64,000 nt of DNA. Origin: Actinomycetota bacterium. GTDB lineage: Bacteria; Actinomycetota; Acidimicrobiia; Acidimicrobiales; MedAcidi-G1. The stretch lies in contig JACNLA010000025.1 in assembly GCA_014381745.1 (NCBI GenBank), forward strand, positions 35,127 to 99,126, in the 5' to 3' direction. The translations under genes were made by a program, and so were the position numbers. Of the stretch, positions 52,869 through 60,470 are shown piece by piece. Positions within the stretch are counted from its first letter, which is position 1. Each line of letters starts with the position of its first letter. The notes beneath the pieces were generated by a model, which was not told the origin of the DNA, did no database searches, and saw nothing but the letters and a program-made list of their open reading frames with translations.

Positions 52869-53342
52869 TCAGCCTTCGTCGGTTTCTGCCTCGACGACGT
52901 TCTCGTCGGACTCTTTTTCGTCTTCGGTGTCGGCAATCTTGGCAGCCTGCTCAAACTTGACGTATGCCATGCGAATCTGGTGGAGGGCGGCTTTGAGGGT
53001 GTCCTCGGCCTCGCCCAGGCGCCCGTGCAACTTCTCGACCACGCCGGCCATTGCGTCGATGGCCACCGCCGTCTCGGTCAGGTTGGCGGGTTTCTTTGAG
53101 AGGTGGATGGCGGCCAGCTCGTAGAGGCCCATGGCGTGGTTGGCTACGACCACCGCCGCCGGCATTGATGCCAGCTGCTCCTGCACGGCCGCCATGTCCC
53201 TCGCCATGTCCTCGGCCCTCTGCCGGTCCTCGGGGGACATGTCCTCGGGGGGTATGCCACCGAGGTTCGGGTCGACCGGCGCTGCGGTCGGCTCGTCGGG
53301 ATCAACGGGGTGTTCGCCGCCGGGTGTCCAGAGGGTGCTCAT
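52869..53342 (-). CDS. DUF1844 domain protein
   Basis: A 157-residue protein. An acidic, proline-rich N-terminus (about 1-45) is followed by a helical DUF1844 region with NHAMGLYELAAIHLSKKP, VAIDAMAGVVEKLHGRLGEAEDTLKAALHQIRMAYVKF, then an acidic Asp/Glu tail. Homologs sit next to infC in many actinobacteria; function is unknown. It is transcribed divergently from infC and converges on hisG with a 12-nt gap. Confidence 0.82.
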   Translation of the reverse strand: MSTLWTPGGEHPVDPDEPTAAPVDPNLGGIPPEDMSPEDRQRAEDMARDMAAVQEQLASMPAAVVVANHAMGLYELAAIHLSKKPANLTETAVAIDAMAGVVEKLHGRLGEAEDTLKAALHQIRMAYVKFEQAAKIADTEDEKESDENVVEAETDEG

Positions 53343-53409
53343 GTCGTCGTGGCTCCAGTGTCAGGTGTTTGGTTGCAGGCACCCCGTTCCCGTCGGGAGG
53401 CCTTGCTGG

Positions 53410-53415
53410 TACTCT
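53410..53415 (+). promoter_or_regulatory. -10-like element TACTCT of the infC operon
   Basis: TACTCT would start a transcript near 53422 and give infC a leader of about 210 nt, unlike the leaderless genes in this window. Confidence 0.35.
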
Positions 53416-53554
53416 AGGGCCCTACAACTGAACGGAAAGCGGGGGTCACCCCCCACCCGGCCGCCGGTTTCGGTGAGACCGGGTCTTCATCTCGTCGGAT
53501 CCACCGGCGTGTTCCCTCGGCCAGGTCGGTGGGAACGCAACGGCGGGGTCCCTG

Positions 53555-53580
53555 ACGGGTGTCGGCTTCCCGGCACCCGT
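53555..53580 (+). terminator. Attenuator-like hairpin in the infC leader
   Basis: An 11-bp stem (53555-53565 with 53570-53580, one G-U pair) is capped by a CTTC tetraloop and followed by CGTTCCTCGTTTT. Upstream, GTTCCC (53511-53516)/GGGAAC (53531-53536) forms another stem. The infC-rpmI-rplT leader of Bacillus is attenuated by L20; similar control is inferred here. Confidence 0.45.
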
Positions 53581-53633
53581 CGTTCCTCGTTTTGGGGCGA
53601 CGGTCGACACAACCGACCACACAGGAGGAGAGC

Positions 53634-54392
53634 CTGCGTGCTTCACAGGAGCCAGGACCAATAGCAACCCCGACAAACCAGGAACCCCGGATCAACGATC
53701 GCATCCGTGCCCGCGAGGTACGGCTGGTGTCGCCAGAAGGCGAACAGATCGGGGTCCGGCCGCTGCCGGAAGCCCTCGACATGGCCCAGGACCTCGGTCT
53801 TGACCTGGTCGAGGTGGCAGACACGGCCAACCCGCCGGTCTGCCGGATCATGGACTATGGGAAGTTCAAGTACGAACAGTCCCAGAAGGCCAAGGAATCC
53901 CGCAAGAAGGCAACCCACATTCTGGTCAAGGAGATGAAGTACCGGCCCAAGATCGGGCCCGGTGACTTCGATACCAAGACCCGAAAGGTCGAGGCATTCC
54001 TGGCGGACGGGAGCAAGGTCAAGGTGACGATCATGTTCCGCGGTCGCGAGATGCAGCACCCCCAGCTGGGACGTCGCATCCTCGACAGGGTGGCCGAAAC
54101 CGTTTCCCACGTGGGGCGTGTCGAGGTCTTCCCGAAGCAGGACGGTCGAAACATGACCATGGTCCTCGTGCCCGGGCAGGCGACACGTCGCCAGCGCGAG
54201 GCCGCCGACGATCGCCGTGCCGAAGAGGTGGCGGTGGCCGAAGAGGCGGCAGCAGTCGCTGAGGCGGCAGCCGCCGAGGCTGAGGCTGCAGCGTCGACCG
54301 AAGCAGAGGCCACGCAGGCCGCAGACACGACAGAGACAGACGAAACGGCAGCCGGGTCTACCGACCCGGATGAGACAGCCGTTATTTCTTGA
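53634..54392 (+). CDS. infC: Translation initiation factor IF-3, non-canonical start codon
   Basis: A 252-residue IF3. [25 protein letters not shown] starts the N-domain, [22 protein letters not shown] spans the linker, and [22 protein letters not shown] begins the C-domain. About 60 C-terminal residues are an Ala/Glu/Thr-rich extension. No ATG, GTG or TTG fits near the N-domain. AGGAGG lies 5 nt before an in-frame CTG (53634), and AGGAG lies 9 nt before an in-frame ATA (53661). Rare starts are known for infC, which represses itself by rejecting them. The GTG at 53559 would add an unlikely extension inside the leader hairpin. Confidence 0.9.
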   Translation: MRASQEPGPIATPTNQEPRINDRIRAREVRLVSPEGEQIGVRPLPEALDMAQDLGLDLVEVADTANPPVCRIMDYGKFKYEQSQKAKESRKKATHILVKEMKYRPKIGPGDFDTKTRKVEAFLADGSKVKVTIMFRGREMQHPQLGRRILDRVAETVSHVGRVEVFPKQDGRNMTMVLVPGQATRRQREAADDRRAEEVAVAEEAAAVAEAAAAEAEAAASTEAEATQAADTTETDETAAGSTDPDETAVIS

Positions 54393-54441
54393 ACAGGGCC
54401 CGCCAGGGCCACGAAATCCCCCAGACCGGAGAAGACGAGAC

Positions 54442-54636
54442 ATGCCGAAGATGAAGACCCACCGTGGCCTCGCCAAGCGCATCAAGGTGACCGGCAGCGG
54501 TCGCCTCAAGCGCCGCAACGCCAACCTCAGCCACATCCTCGAGAAGAAGTCGCCAAAGCGCAAGCGTCGCCTGTCCGGCGAGAGCGATGTCCACAAGACC
54601 AACGAGAAGGCCGTCCGCCGCAGGCTCGGCATCTGA
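54442..54636 (+). CDS. rpmI: 50S ribosomal protein L35
   Basis: A 64-residue basic ribosomal protein starting [20 protein letters not shown] and including [16 protein letters not shown]. Length and sequence are typical. The ATG follows GAGAAGACGAG. It is 49 nt after infC and 75 nt before rplT. Confidence 0.97.
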   Translation: MPKMKTHRGLAKRIKVTGSGRLKRRNANLSHILEKKSPKRKRRLSGESDVHKTNEKAVRRRLGI

Positions 54637-54647
54637 ACCCACGACGT

Positions 54648-54676
54648 ATTCCGGCCGTCATCAGGCGGCCGGGAAT
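54648..54676 (+). promoter_or_regulatory. Hairpin between rpmI and rplT
   Basis: ATTCCGGCCG (54648-54657) pairs with CGGCCGGGAAT (54666-54676) with one bulged G and an 8-nt loop. It lies just before the rplT ribosome-binding site (AAGGAG at 54700-54705). It may be a processing or L20 control site; there is no direct evidence. Confidence 0.35.
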
Positions 54677-54711
54677 CTGATTATTCCCCCACGTAGAAAA
54701 AGGAGCATGTG

Positions 54712-55071
54712 ATGGCCAGAGTCAAGCGAGCCGTCCAGACAAAGAAGCGCCACAAGAAGGTGCTGAAGTCCGCCAGGGGCTATTACGGCAACAAGAGCCG
54801 GTCTTTCCGCGCAGCCAACGAGCAGGTGATGCACTCGGGCAACTACGCCTTCCGTGACCGCCGCGCCCGGAAGGGCCAGTTCCGTCGCCTCTGGATCCAG
54901 CGCATCAACGCCGCCTGTCGCCTCAACGGCACCAACTACTCCAACTTCATTGCCGGCCTCAAGGCTGCCGGTGTCGAGGTGGACCGCAAGGTGCTGGCCG
55001 ACCTGGCTGTTACGGATCCTGGCGCCTTCACGGCCCTGGTTGAGGTGGCTGGAGCCGCCGAGGCCGCCTGA
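54712..55071 (+). CDS. rplT: 50S ribosomal protein L20
   Basis: A 119-residue 23S rRNA-binding protein needed early in 50S assembly. [19 protein letters not shown] and [19 protein letters not shown] begin the basic N-domain; [20 protein letters not shown] and [19 protein letters not shown] follow. AAGGAG lies 6 nt before ATG 54712; the GTG at 54709 is less well spaced. Confidence 0.97.
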   Translation: MARVKRAVQTKKRHKKVLKSARGYYGNKSRSFRAANEQVMHSGNYAFRDRRARKGQFRRLWIQRINAACRLNGTNYSNFIAGLKAAGVEVDRKVLADLAVTDPGAFTALVEVAGAAEAA

Positions 55072-55121
55072 GGGCGTAGGCGACCTGTAGTACGGCCCGC
55101 CACGGGAGTGCGGAGCCGACG

Positions 55122-55916
55122 ATGACCGTTGAACTGGCGGGCAGCAACCAGCGCGTCCAGCGCATGCGTCGTCTGGCGCGCGACCGCGACCTGCGCCGCG
55201 ATGAGGGCCGGTACGTGGTCGAGGGCCCGATGCTCGTGGAGCAGGCCATTCGGGCAGGCCTGGACCTGGAACAGCTTTTGGTGCCAATGTCGTCAGCACA
55301 TGACGGAATCGTTGCCCTAGCCGAGGCGTCGGGCGTGCCCTGTGGCCTTGTCGAGGACCGTGTGTTCGAGGGCATTACGAGCACCCGTTCGGCCCAGCCG
55401 GCTATAGCCGAGGTGTGTGAGCACCATGTGGACGGCGGAGACCTGACTGCCGGTGGCGGAACCCTGCTTGTCCTTGCCGAGGTCTCCGACCCCGGAAATG
55501 CCGGCACCCTGGTTCGCACGGCCGAGGCGTTCGGCGTGGACGGCGTCGTGTTCGCAGGTGGCGTCGACCCCTACAACCCCAAGGTGGTCCGCTCGGCGGC
55601 CGGGTCCACGTTTAGGGTTCCCTTCGCTGTTGTCCCCGGCGACGATGTCATCCCTGTTGTGTTGGCGGCCCTGTCCGACAGCGGCTACTCCTGTTGGGCG
55701 ACGGTGCCCGACGGCGGTGTTTCGCCCGAGGATGTACCGACCGACGCTCCGGTTGCGGTGTTGCTCGGCAACGAGCCCAGGGGGCTTGCCGACGAGGTGG
55801 TTGCTGCCTGTGACGGAACCCTCACCGTTCCCACGGTCGGCGAGGTCGAATCCCTCAACGTGGCTGCCGCCGGGGCGGTGCTTCTGTACGGCCTTCAGCA
55901 GGCAGCGGGCCGATGA
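55122..55916 (+). CDS. SpoU-family rRNA 2'-O-methyltransferase (TsnR/RlmB-like)
   Basis: A 264-residue SPOUT methyltransferase with an N-terminal substrate-binding domain (about 1-105, RRDEGRYVVEGPMLVEQAI). The SAM-knot motifs are VSDPGNAGTLVRTAEAFG, VLLGNEPRGL and VPTVGEVESLNVAAAGAVLLY. In mycobacteria the homolog between rplT and pheS is tsnR. The rRNA position is not known. Confidence 0.9.
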   Translation: MTVELAGSNQRVQRMRRLARDRDLRRDEGRYVVEGPMLVEQAIRAGLDLEQLLVPMSSAHDGIVALAEASGVPCGLVEDRVFEGITSTRSAQPAIAEVCEHHVDGGDLTAGGGTLLVLAEVSDPGNAGTLVRTAEAFGVDGVVFAGGVDPYNPKVVRSAAGSTFRVPFAVVPGDDVIPVVLAALSDSGYSCWATVPDGGVSPEDVPTDAPVAVLLGNEPRGLADEVVAACDGTLTVPTVGEVESLNVAAAGAVLLYGLQQAAGR

Positions 55917-55959
55917 ACACATCACCAGGTAATGGGCTGAGGTGTGGGCGGGGGTGCCC

Positions 55960-55965
55960 TAGTCT
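55960..55965 (+). promoter_or_regulatory. -10-like element TAGTCT upstream of pheS
   Basis: TAGTCT lies 48 nt before the pheS ATG; a transcript would have a leader of about 42 nt with no obvious ribosome-binding site or T-box. Confidence 0.3.
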
Positions 55966-56013
55966 GCGGGGGTCCGCCACCCGGCTGGCGCAGACGGCTC
56001 TGATTGTTCACTG

Positions 56014-57012
56014 ATGGAACTGGACCTCGATAAGCATCTGGCCGACGCCTCAGCCTCAATCGGGGGCGCCGCCGACCTTGACGCCCTTTCGGTAGTCGAC
56101 ACCGACCTTCTGGGGAAGAAGTCGGTTGTAACCATGGCCAAGCGTGGCCTGGGCGATCTGGAGCCTGATCAGCGCCGTGAGATGGGTGGCCGCCTCAACG
56201 AGGCCAGGGCGACCATCGAGGGTCTCGTAGCCGCCCGCCGCACCGAGCTGGAGGCAGCGGCCCGGGCCGTCCAACTCGAAGCCGAACGCATGGATCTGAC
56301 CGAGACCGACCGGGGCCGACGTCTGGGCCACCGCCACGTCGTAACCCAGACCTGGGACCGTCTCGAGGACCTGTTCGTGGGCATGGGCTACACGGTCGCT
56401 GAGGGACCCGAGATCGAAGATGAGTGGCACAACTTTGGTGCCCTCAACTTTCCCCTCGGCCACCCGGCCAGGGACATGTACGACACCCTCTACGTCGACT
56501 ACGGGGAGCCCCAGAGCACCCTGTTGCGTACGCACACGTCGCCGGTGCAGATCAGGGTGATGGAGGCCGGTGAGCCGCCCTTCTACTCGATCATGCCGGG
56601 CAGGGTGTTCCGCTCCGACACCGCCGATGCCACCCACATGCCGGTCTTCCACCAGCTCGAGGCGTTGGTCGTCGATCGTGGCATCACCTTCGGTGACCTG
56701 GCCGGAACCCTCGAGGCGTTCACCACCGCCTACTTTGGCGAGGACTTCACCACGCGCCTCCGCCCCTCGTACTTCCCGTTCACCGAGCCGTCCGCCGAGT
56801 TCGACATTCAACGCCCCGACGGGAGTTGGCTGGAGCTTGGCGGCTGCGGAATGGTGCACCCCGAGGTGCTGCGGGCCGGGGGCCTCGACCCCGAGGAATG
56901 GTCCGGTTTCGCCTTCGGCTTCGGGCTGGACCGCCTGGCCCTGATGCGCCACGGCATCGACGACCTGCGTGAGCTGTTCCGCAACGACCACCGCTTCCTC
57001 TCCCAGTTCTAG
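56014..57012 (+). CDS. pheS: Phenylalanyl-tRNA synthetase alpha subunit
   Basis: A 332-residue class II catalytic subunit. An N-terminal coiled-coil region (about 1-95) precedes the catalytic domain with HPARDMYDTLYV, LLRTHTSPVQIRVM, PGRVFRSDTADATHMPVFHQLE (motif 2 region) and FGFGLDRLALMRHGIDDLRELF (motif 3). It is followed by pheT after 27 nt; the active enzyme is an alpha2beta2 tetramer. Confidence 0.97.
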   Translation: MELDLDKHLADASASIGGAADLDALSVVDTDLLGKKSVVTMAKRGLGDLEPDQRREMGGRLNEARATIEGLVAARRTELEAAARAVQLEAERMDLTETDRGRRLGHRHVVTQTWDRLEDLFVGMGYTVAEGPEIEDEWHNFGALNFPLGHPARDMYDTLYVDYGEPQSTLLRTHTSPVQIRVMEAGEPPFYSIMPGRVFRSDTADATHMPVFHQLEALVVDRGITFGDLAGTLEAFTTAYFGEDFTTRLRPSYFPFTEPSAEFDIQRPDGSWLELGGCGMVHPEVLRAGGLDPEEWSGFAFGFGLDRLALMRHGIDDLRELFRNDHRFLSQF

Positions 57013-57039
57013 GAACCCGACAATGACTCAGATCACCAC

Positions 57040-59394
57040 ATGAAGGTCCTGCTCTCCTGGTTGCAGGAGTTCGCGCCGGTCGACGGCGACCCGGCGGTCA
57101 TCGGCGACCAGCTCAGCGCCCTTGGCCTGGCCGTTGAGTCCATGTCTGTCGTGGGTGAGGGTCTGGACGGCATCGTGGTCGCCCGGGTTCTTGAGCTCGG
57201 CCCGCACCCCGACGCCGACCGAATCCAAATCGTCCAGGTCGACGCCGGCGACGGTGAGGCGCTACAGATCTGCTGCGGCGCCTTCAACATGTCGGTCGGC
57301 GACCTGGTTCCCCTGGCGACGCTGGGAACCGTCATGCCCGACGGCATGGAGATCGCCCGCCGCAAGATGCGCGGCGAGTGGTCCAACGGAATGTTGTGCT
57401 CACCGGTCGAGATCGGAATGGGCGAGGATCACGACGGCATCCTGCTCCTGGATGGCACCCTCGATGTAGGGCGCCCGCTCGTAGAGGCCATGGGCCTGCG
57501 TTCCGACGTGCTCTATGACCTCGAGGTGAACCCCAACCGGCCCGACGCCATGTCTGTGGCAGGTGTTGCCAGAGACCTGGCTGCATGTCAGGGGGCTCCG
57601 TTCACCCTTCCTTCGCCCGAGGTTGCCGAGACCGGTGGCAACGCAACCGGCCGCCTGTCGGTCGAGGTCTTGGACCCGGTGCTGTGCGGACGTTTCGCTG
57701 CGCGGGTGCTCGACGAAATCACGATCGGACCCTCGCCATCGTGGCTGGCTAACCGCCTAACTGCACTGGGTATGAGGCCCATCAACAGCGTCGTCGACGT
57801 CTCAAACTATGTCATGTTGGAGTTGGGACAGCCCAGCCACACCTACGACCTTGATCTCGTGGCTGGGTCGGCGTTCCGGGTTCGCAGGGCGGTTGAGGGC
57901 GAGACAATCTTGACCCTTGATGGCATCGAGCGCACCCTCAGGGCCGCAGATGGCGTTGTGGCAGACGCCGACGACACCGCCATCGGCATTGCAGGCGTGA
58001 TGGGTGGGGCGTCCACCGAGATCCACGACGGCACCACATCGGTGGCCCTGGAGATGGCCTGGTGGGACCCCATGTCAATAGCCACGTCCGCCCGCAGGTT
58101 GGGGCTGCGCAGCGAGGCGTCGGCCCGCTTCGAAAAGGGTGCCGACCCCGAGGTGGCAGACCTGGCGATGCGGCGCTTTGCCCAGCTGTTGGGTGAGAGC
58201 GGTGCGACCCTGGCACCTGGCATGGTCGACGAGCGTGGTGAGACCCCGCAGCGGGAGCCGGTCCGGGTGCGAACGGACCGGGTCAACAAGATGCTCGGCA
58301 CCGACCTGAGCCGTGACCGCATTGCCGATTTGCTGGGCTCCATCGAGTTTGCTCCGGAGCCCGCCGGCGACGATCTGGATGTGATTATCCCCAGCTTTAG
58401 GCCCGACAGCGCAACCGAGATAGATGTCATCGAGGAGGTGGCACGGATCCACGGATATGGCGCCATAGAACGCACCACACCCCGGTCCACCATCACGGGT
58501 TCCCTCACCCAGATGCAGGTGGATAGGCGCACGGTCCGCACCGCAATGATCGGCATGGGTCTCGACGAGGTCATGCCCATTCCGTTCCTGGCGCCCGGAG
58601 ACCTGTCCCGCGCCGGCCTGGAGGTCGACGGCATCACCGTCACCAACCCCCTGGTCGCCGAGGAGTCGGTAATGAGGGCCTCGCTGCGGCCCGGAATGCT
58701 GGCGACGTTGGCCTACAACGCCTCACACCGGATGACAGGCCTCGGCATCTTCGAGGTGGGACACGTCTACCGCCAGCCGGACCAGCCCCAGCCGTTGCCT
58801 GACGAACGCGAGTACCTCGCAGTGGCCCTGGCCGGCCGTGATGCCGCCGATGCGGTCGGTGTGTGGTCCGCCCTGGCTGATGCGCTCGCCGTCCGCAACT
58901 ACGGGCTGGTGGCCGATGATCCGCCCGGCCTGCACCCAACGCGGACAGCCCGTATAGAGGTTGGTGGAGCAGTGGTCGGTCACGTGGGCGAGGTCGACCC
59001 TGGCGTGCTCGACGCCTTCGACGTGCCCGAGCGGGTGGCGTGGTTCGAGGTTGATCTTGAGACCCTTCTGGGCCTGCCCCACGGCGACAAGCCTTACGCC
59101 CCGGTGAGCCGCTACCCGTCATCTGACATCGATCTGGCCTTCGAGGTGGATGACGACGTACCCGCAGCCGAGGTTGAGCGCCACCTGCGTGAAGCCGCGG
59201 GCGGCCTGCTGGTTGACGTGGCACTCTTCGACGTGTTCCGGGGTGCGCCGGTGGGGGAGGGGCGGCGCAGCCTGGCCTTCACCCTGCGTTTCCAGGCAGA
59301 TGACCGCACCCTAAAAGATGCCGAGGTGTCAGAGGTCCGCCAGGGTTGCATAGACGCCGTTCAGGCGAACCTGCCGGCATCTCTACGGGGCTGA
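57040..59394 (+). CDS. pheT: Phenylalanyl-tRNA synthetase beta subunit
   Basis: A 784-residue subunit with the full bacterial architecture. The tRNA-binding OB domain (about 40-150, GPHPDADRIQIVQVDAG, CGAFNM), the B3/B4 editing domain (about 200-370, INSVVDVSNYVMLELGQPSHTYD), B5, the catalytic-like core (EVMPIPFLAPGDL, IFEVGHVY) and the C-terminal FDX-ACB anticodon domain (PVSRYPSSDIDLAF) are all seen. A hairpin follows the gene. Confidence 0.97.
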   Translation: MKVLLSWLQEFAPVDGDPAVIGDQLSALGLAVESMSVVGEGLDGIVVARVLELGPHPDADRIQIVQVDAGDGEALQICCGAFNMSVGDLVPLATLGTVMPDGMEIARRKMRGEWSNGMLCSPVEIGMGEDHDGILLLDGTLDVGRPLVEAMGLRSDVLYDLEVNPNRPDAMSVAGVARDLAACQGAPFTLPSPEVAETGGNATGRLSVEVLDPVLCGRFAARVLDEITIGPSPSWLANRLTALGMRPINSVVDVSNYVMLELGQPSHTYDLDLVAGSAFRVRRAVEGETILTLDGIERTLRAADGVVADADDTAIGIAGVMGGASTEIHDGTTSVALEMAWWDPMSIATSARRLGLRSEASARFEKGADPEVADLAMRRFAQLLGESGATLAPGMVDERGETPQREPVRVRTDRVNKMLGTDLSRDRIADLLGSIEFAPEPAGDDLDVIIPSFRPDSATEIDVIEEVARIHGYGAIERTTPRSTITGSLTQMQVDRRTVRTAMIGMGLDEVMPIPFLAPGDLSRAGLEVDGITVTNPLVAEESVMRASLRPGMLATLAYNASHRMTGLGIFEVGHVYRQPDQPQPLPDEREYLAVALAGRDAADAVGVWSALADALAVRNYGLVADDPPGLHPTRTARIEVGGAVVGHVGEVDPGVLDAFDVPERVAWFEVDLETLLGLPHGDKPYAPVSRYPSSDIDLAFEVDDDVPAAEVERHLREAAGGLLVDVALFDVFRGAPVGEGRRSLAFTLRFQADDRTLKDAEVSEVRQGCIDAVQANLPASLRG

Positions 59395-59406
59395 TCTCCG
59401 CGTACG

Positions 59407-59426
59407 CCCGCAACGCTGGTTGCGGG
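59407..59426 (+). terminator. Hairpin after pheT
   Basis: A perfect 8-bp stem CCCGCAAC/GTTGCGGG with loop GCTG lies 12 nt after pheT and directly abuts the -10 element of the next gene. There is no T-tract. Confidence 0.45.
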
Positions 59427-59432
59427 TAGGTT
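59427..59432 (+). promoter_or_regulatory. -10 element TAGGTT, leaderless oxidoreductase
   Basis: TAGGTT ends 8 nt before ATG 59441. Confidence 0.5.
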
Positions 59433-59440
59433 CTGGCGCC

Positions 59441-60415
59441 ATGCGTACATGGCGAATACACGAACTAGGCGAACCCATCGACAACCTGCTCCTCGAGGAG
59501 GCTCCGGCCCCTGAGCCGGGACCGGGCGAGGTGCTCTTGGCCACGAGCGCTGTGGGCCTTGCGTTTCCAGATGTGTTGCAGTGTCGCGGGCAATACCAGT
59601 TCAAGCCGCCCCTTCCGTTCACCCCCGGTGGCGAGACGGCAGGCACCGTGGAGGCTTTGGGCGATGGAGTCGACGGCTTCGAGTTGGGCCAGGTGGTAGT
59701 GGGGATGGGCGGTGGTCTTGCCGAACAGGTCGTGGTGTCGGCCGATCGCACGTTTGTGCTGCCCGACTCGCTGTCGCCGGTCAAGGCTGCCGCCATTCCG
59801 CTCAACTACTGCACCACCTGGTACGCCCTCCACGACCGGGCGCAGCTTGCAGAGGGTGAGACCCTGCTCGTGACCGGTGCCGCCGGTGGGACCGGGTCAG
59901 CGGCGATCCAGCTGGGTCTGGCTGCCGGCGCAACGGTGATCGCTGTGGCAGGCGGTCCCGAGAAGACGGCGGCGTGCGCCGAGCTTGGTGCCCACTTTGT
60001 GATCGATCACCGTGAGGTCGAGGACCTGGTCGAGAGGGTCCGTGAGTTGACCGACGGCAAGGGTGTCGATGTCGCCTACGACCCGGTTGGTGGTGAGATG
60101 TTCCAGCAGGTGCGTCGCTGCATGGGCTGGAACGGACGGCTGTTGGTGATCGGTTTCGTCGCTGGCATTCCTGATCTGACGATGAACCATGTGCTGTTGA
60201 AGAACTACTCGGTGGTGGGTGTGCACTGGGGGGCATCGGTGGGGCGTGATCCGGGGTCCCTGGGTCGCCAGATGGCCTCGCTCATGGCACTGGCCGAGGA
60301 TGGCAGCGTCGATCCGCTGCTGCATCCCGTGTACGCCTTTGATGAGGGTTCAAGGGCGCTTCAGGACATTGCCGACCGAAAGGTGACCGGCAAGGTGGTG
60401 GTGGAATCAGCCTGA
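59441..60415 (+). CDS. Zinc-independent MDR-family quinone oxidoreductase
   Basis: A 324-residue medium-chain dehydrogenase/reductase. The N-terminal GroES-like domain has the QOR pattern AVGLAFPDVLQCRGQY and GGETAGTVEALG. The NADPH-binding loop is VTGAAGGTGSAAIQLG. The zinc-ligand cysteines of alcohol dehydrogenases are absent. It probably reduces quinones or enones with NADPH; the substrate is unknown. In mycobacteria pheT is followed by argC without this gene. ATG 59441 is supported by the promoter spacing. Confidence 0.85.
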   Translation: MRTWRIHELGEPIDNLLLEEAPAPEPGPGEVLLATSAVGLAFPDVLQCRGQYQFKPPLPFTPGGETAGTVEALGDGVDGFELGQVVVGMGGGLAEQVVVSADRTFVLPDSLSPVKAAAIPLNYCTTWYALHDRAQLAEGETLLVTGAAGGTGSAAIQLGLAAGATVIAVAGGPEKTAACAELGAHFVIDHREVEDLVERVRELTDGKGVDVAYDPVGGEMFQQVRRCMGWNGRLLVIGFVAGIPDLTMNHVLLKNYSVVGVHWGASVGRDPGSLGRQMASLMALAEDGSVDPLLHPVYAFDEGSRALQDIADRKVTGKVVVESA

Positions 60416-60445
60416 AATAGGGCCTAACCAGCAGGTTGGATGACC

Positions 60446-60461
60446 ATGCAATATGTTGTAT
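60446..60461 (+). promoter_or_regulatory. ARG-box-like operator upstream of argC
   Basis: The imperfect palindrome ATGCAA-TATG-TTGTAT is AT-rich in a GC-rich setting and lies between a -35-like TTGGAT (60436-60441) and the -10 TATGAT. It resembles ArgR boxes with ATGCA/TGCAT half-sites. ArgR binding is inferred; no argR gene is in the window. Confidence 0.4.
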
Positions 60462-60464
60462 GAT
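60459..60464 (+). promoter_or_regulatory. -10 element TATGAT, leaderless argC promoter
   Basis: TTGGAT, a 17-nt spacer, and TATGAT form the best two-part promoter in the window. TATGAT ends 6 nt before ATG 60471. Confidence 0.6.
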
Positions 60465-60470
60465 CCTCTG

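Noticed and set aside
53559..53633. infC starting at GTG 53559
   Set aside because: It would place the start inside the leader hairpin and add 25 non-conserved residues; a strong ribosome-binding site lies later, at 53623-53628.
55917..56013. T-box leader for pheS
   Set aside because: The gap is under 100 nt and contains no T-box sequence or specifier stem.
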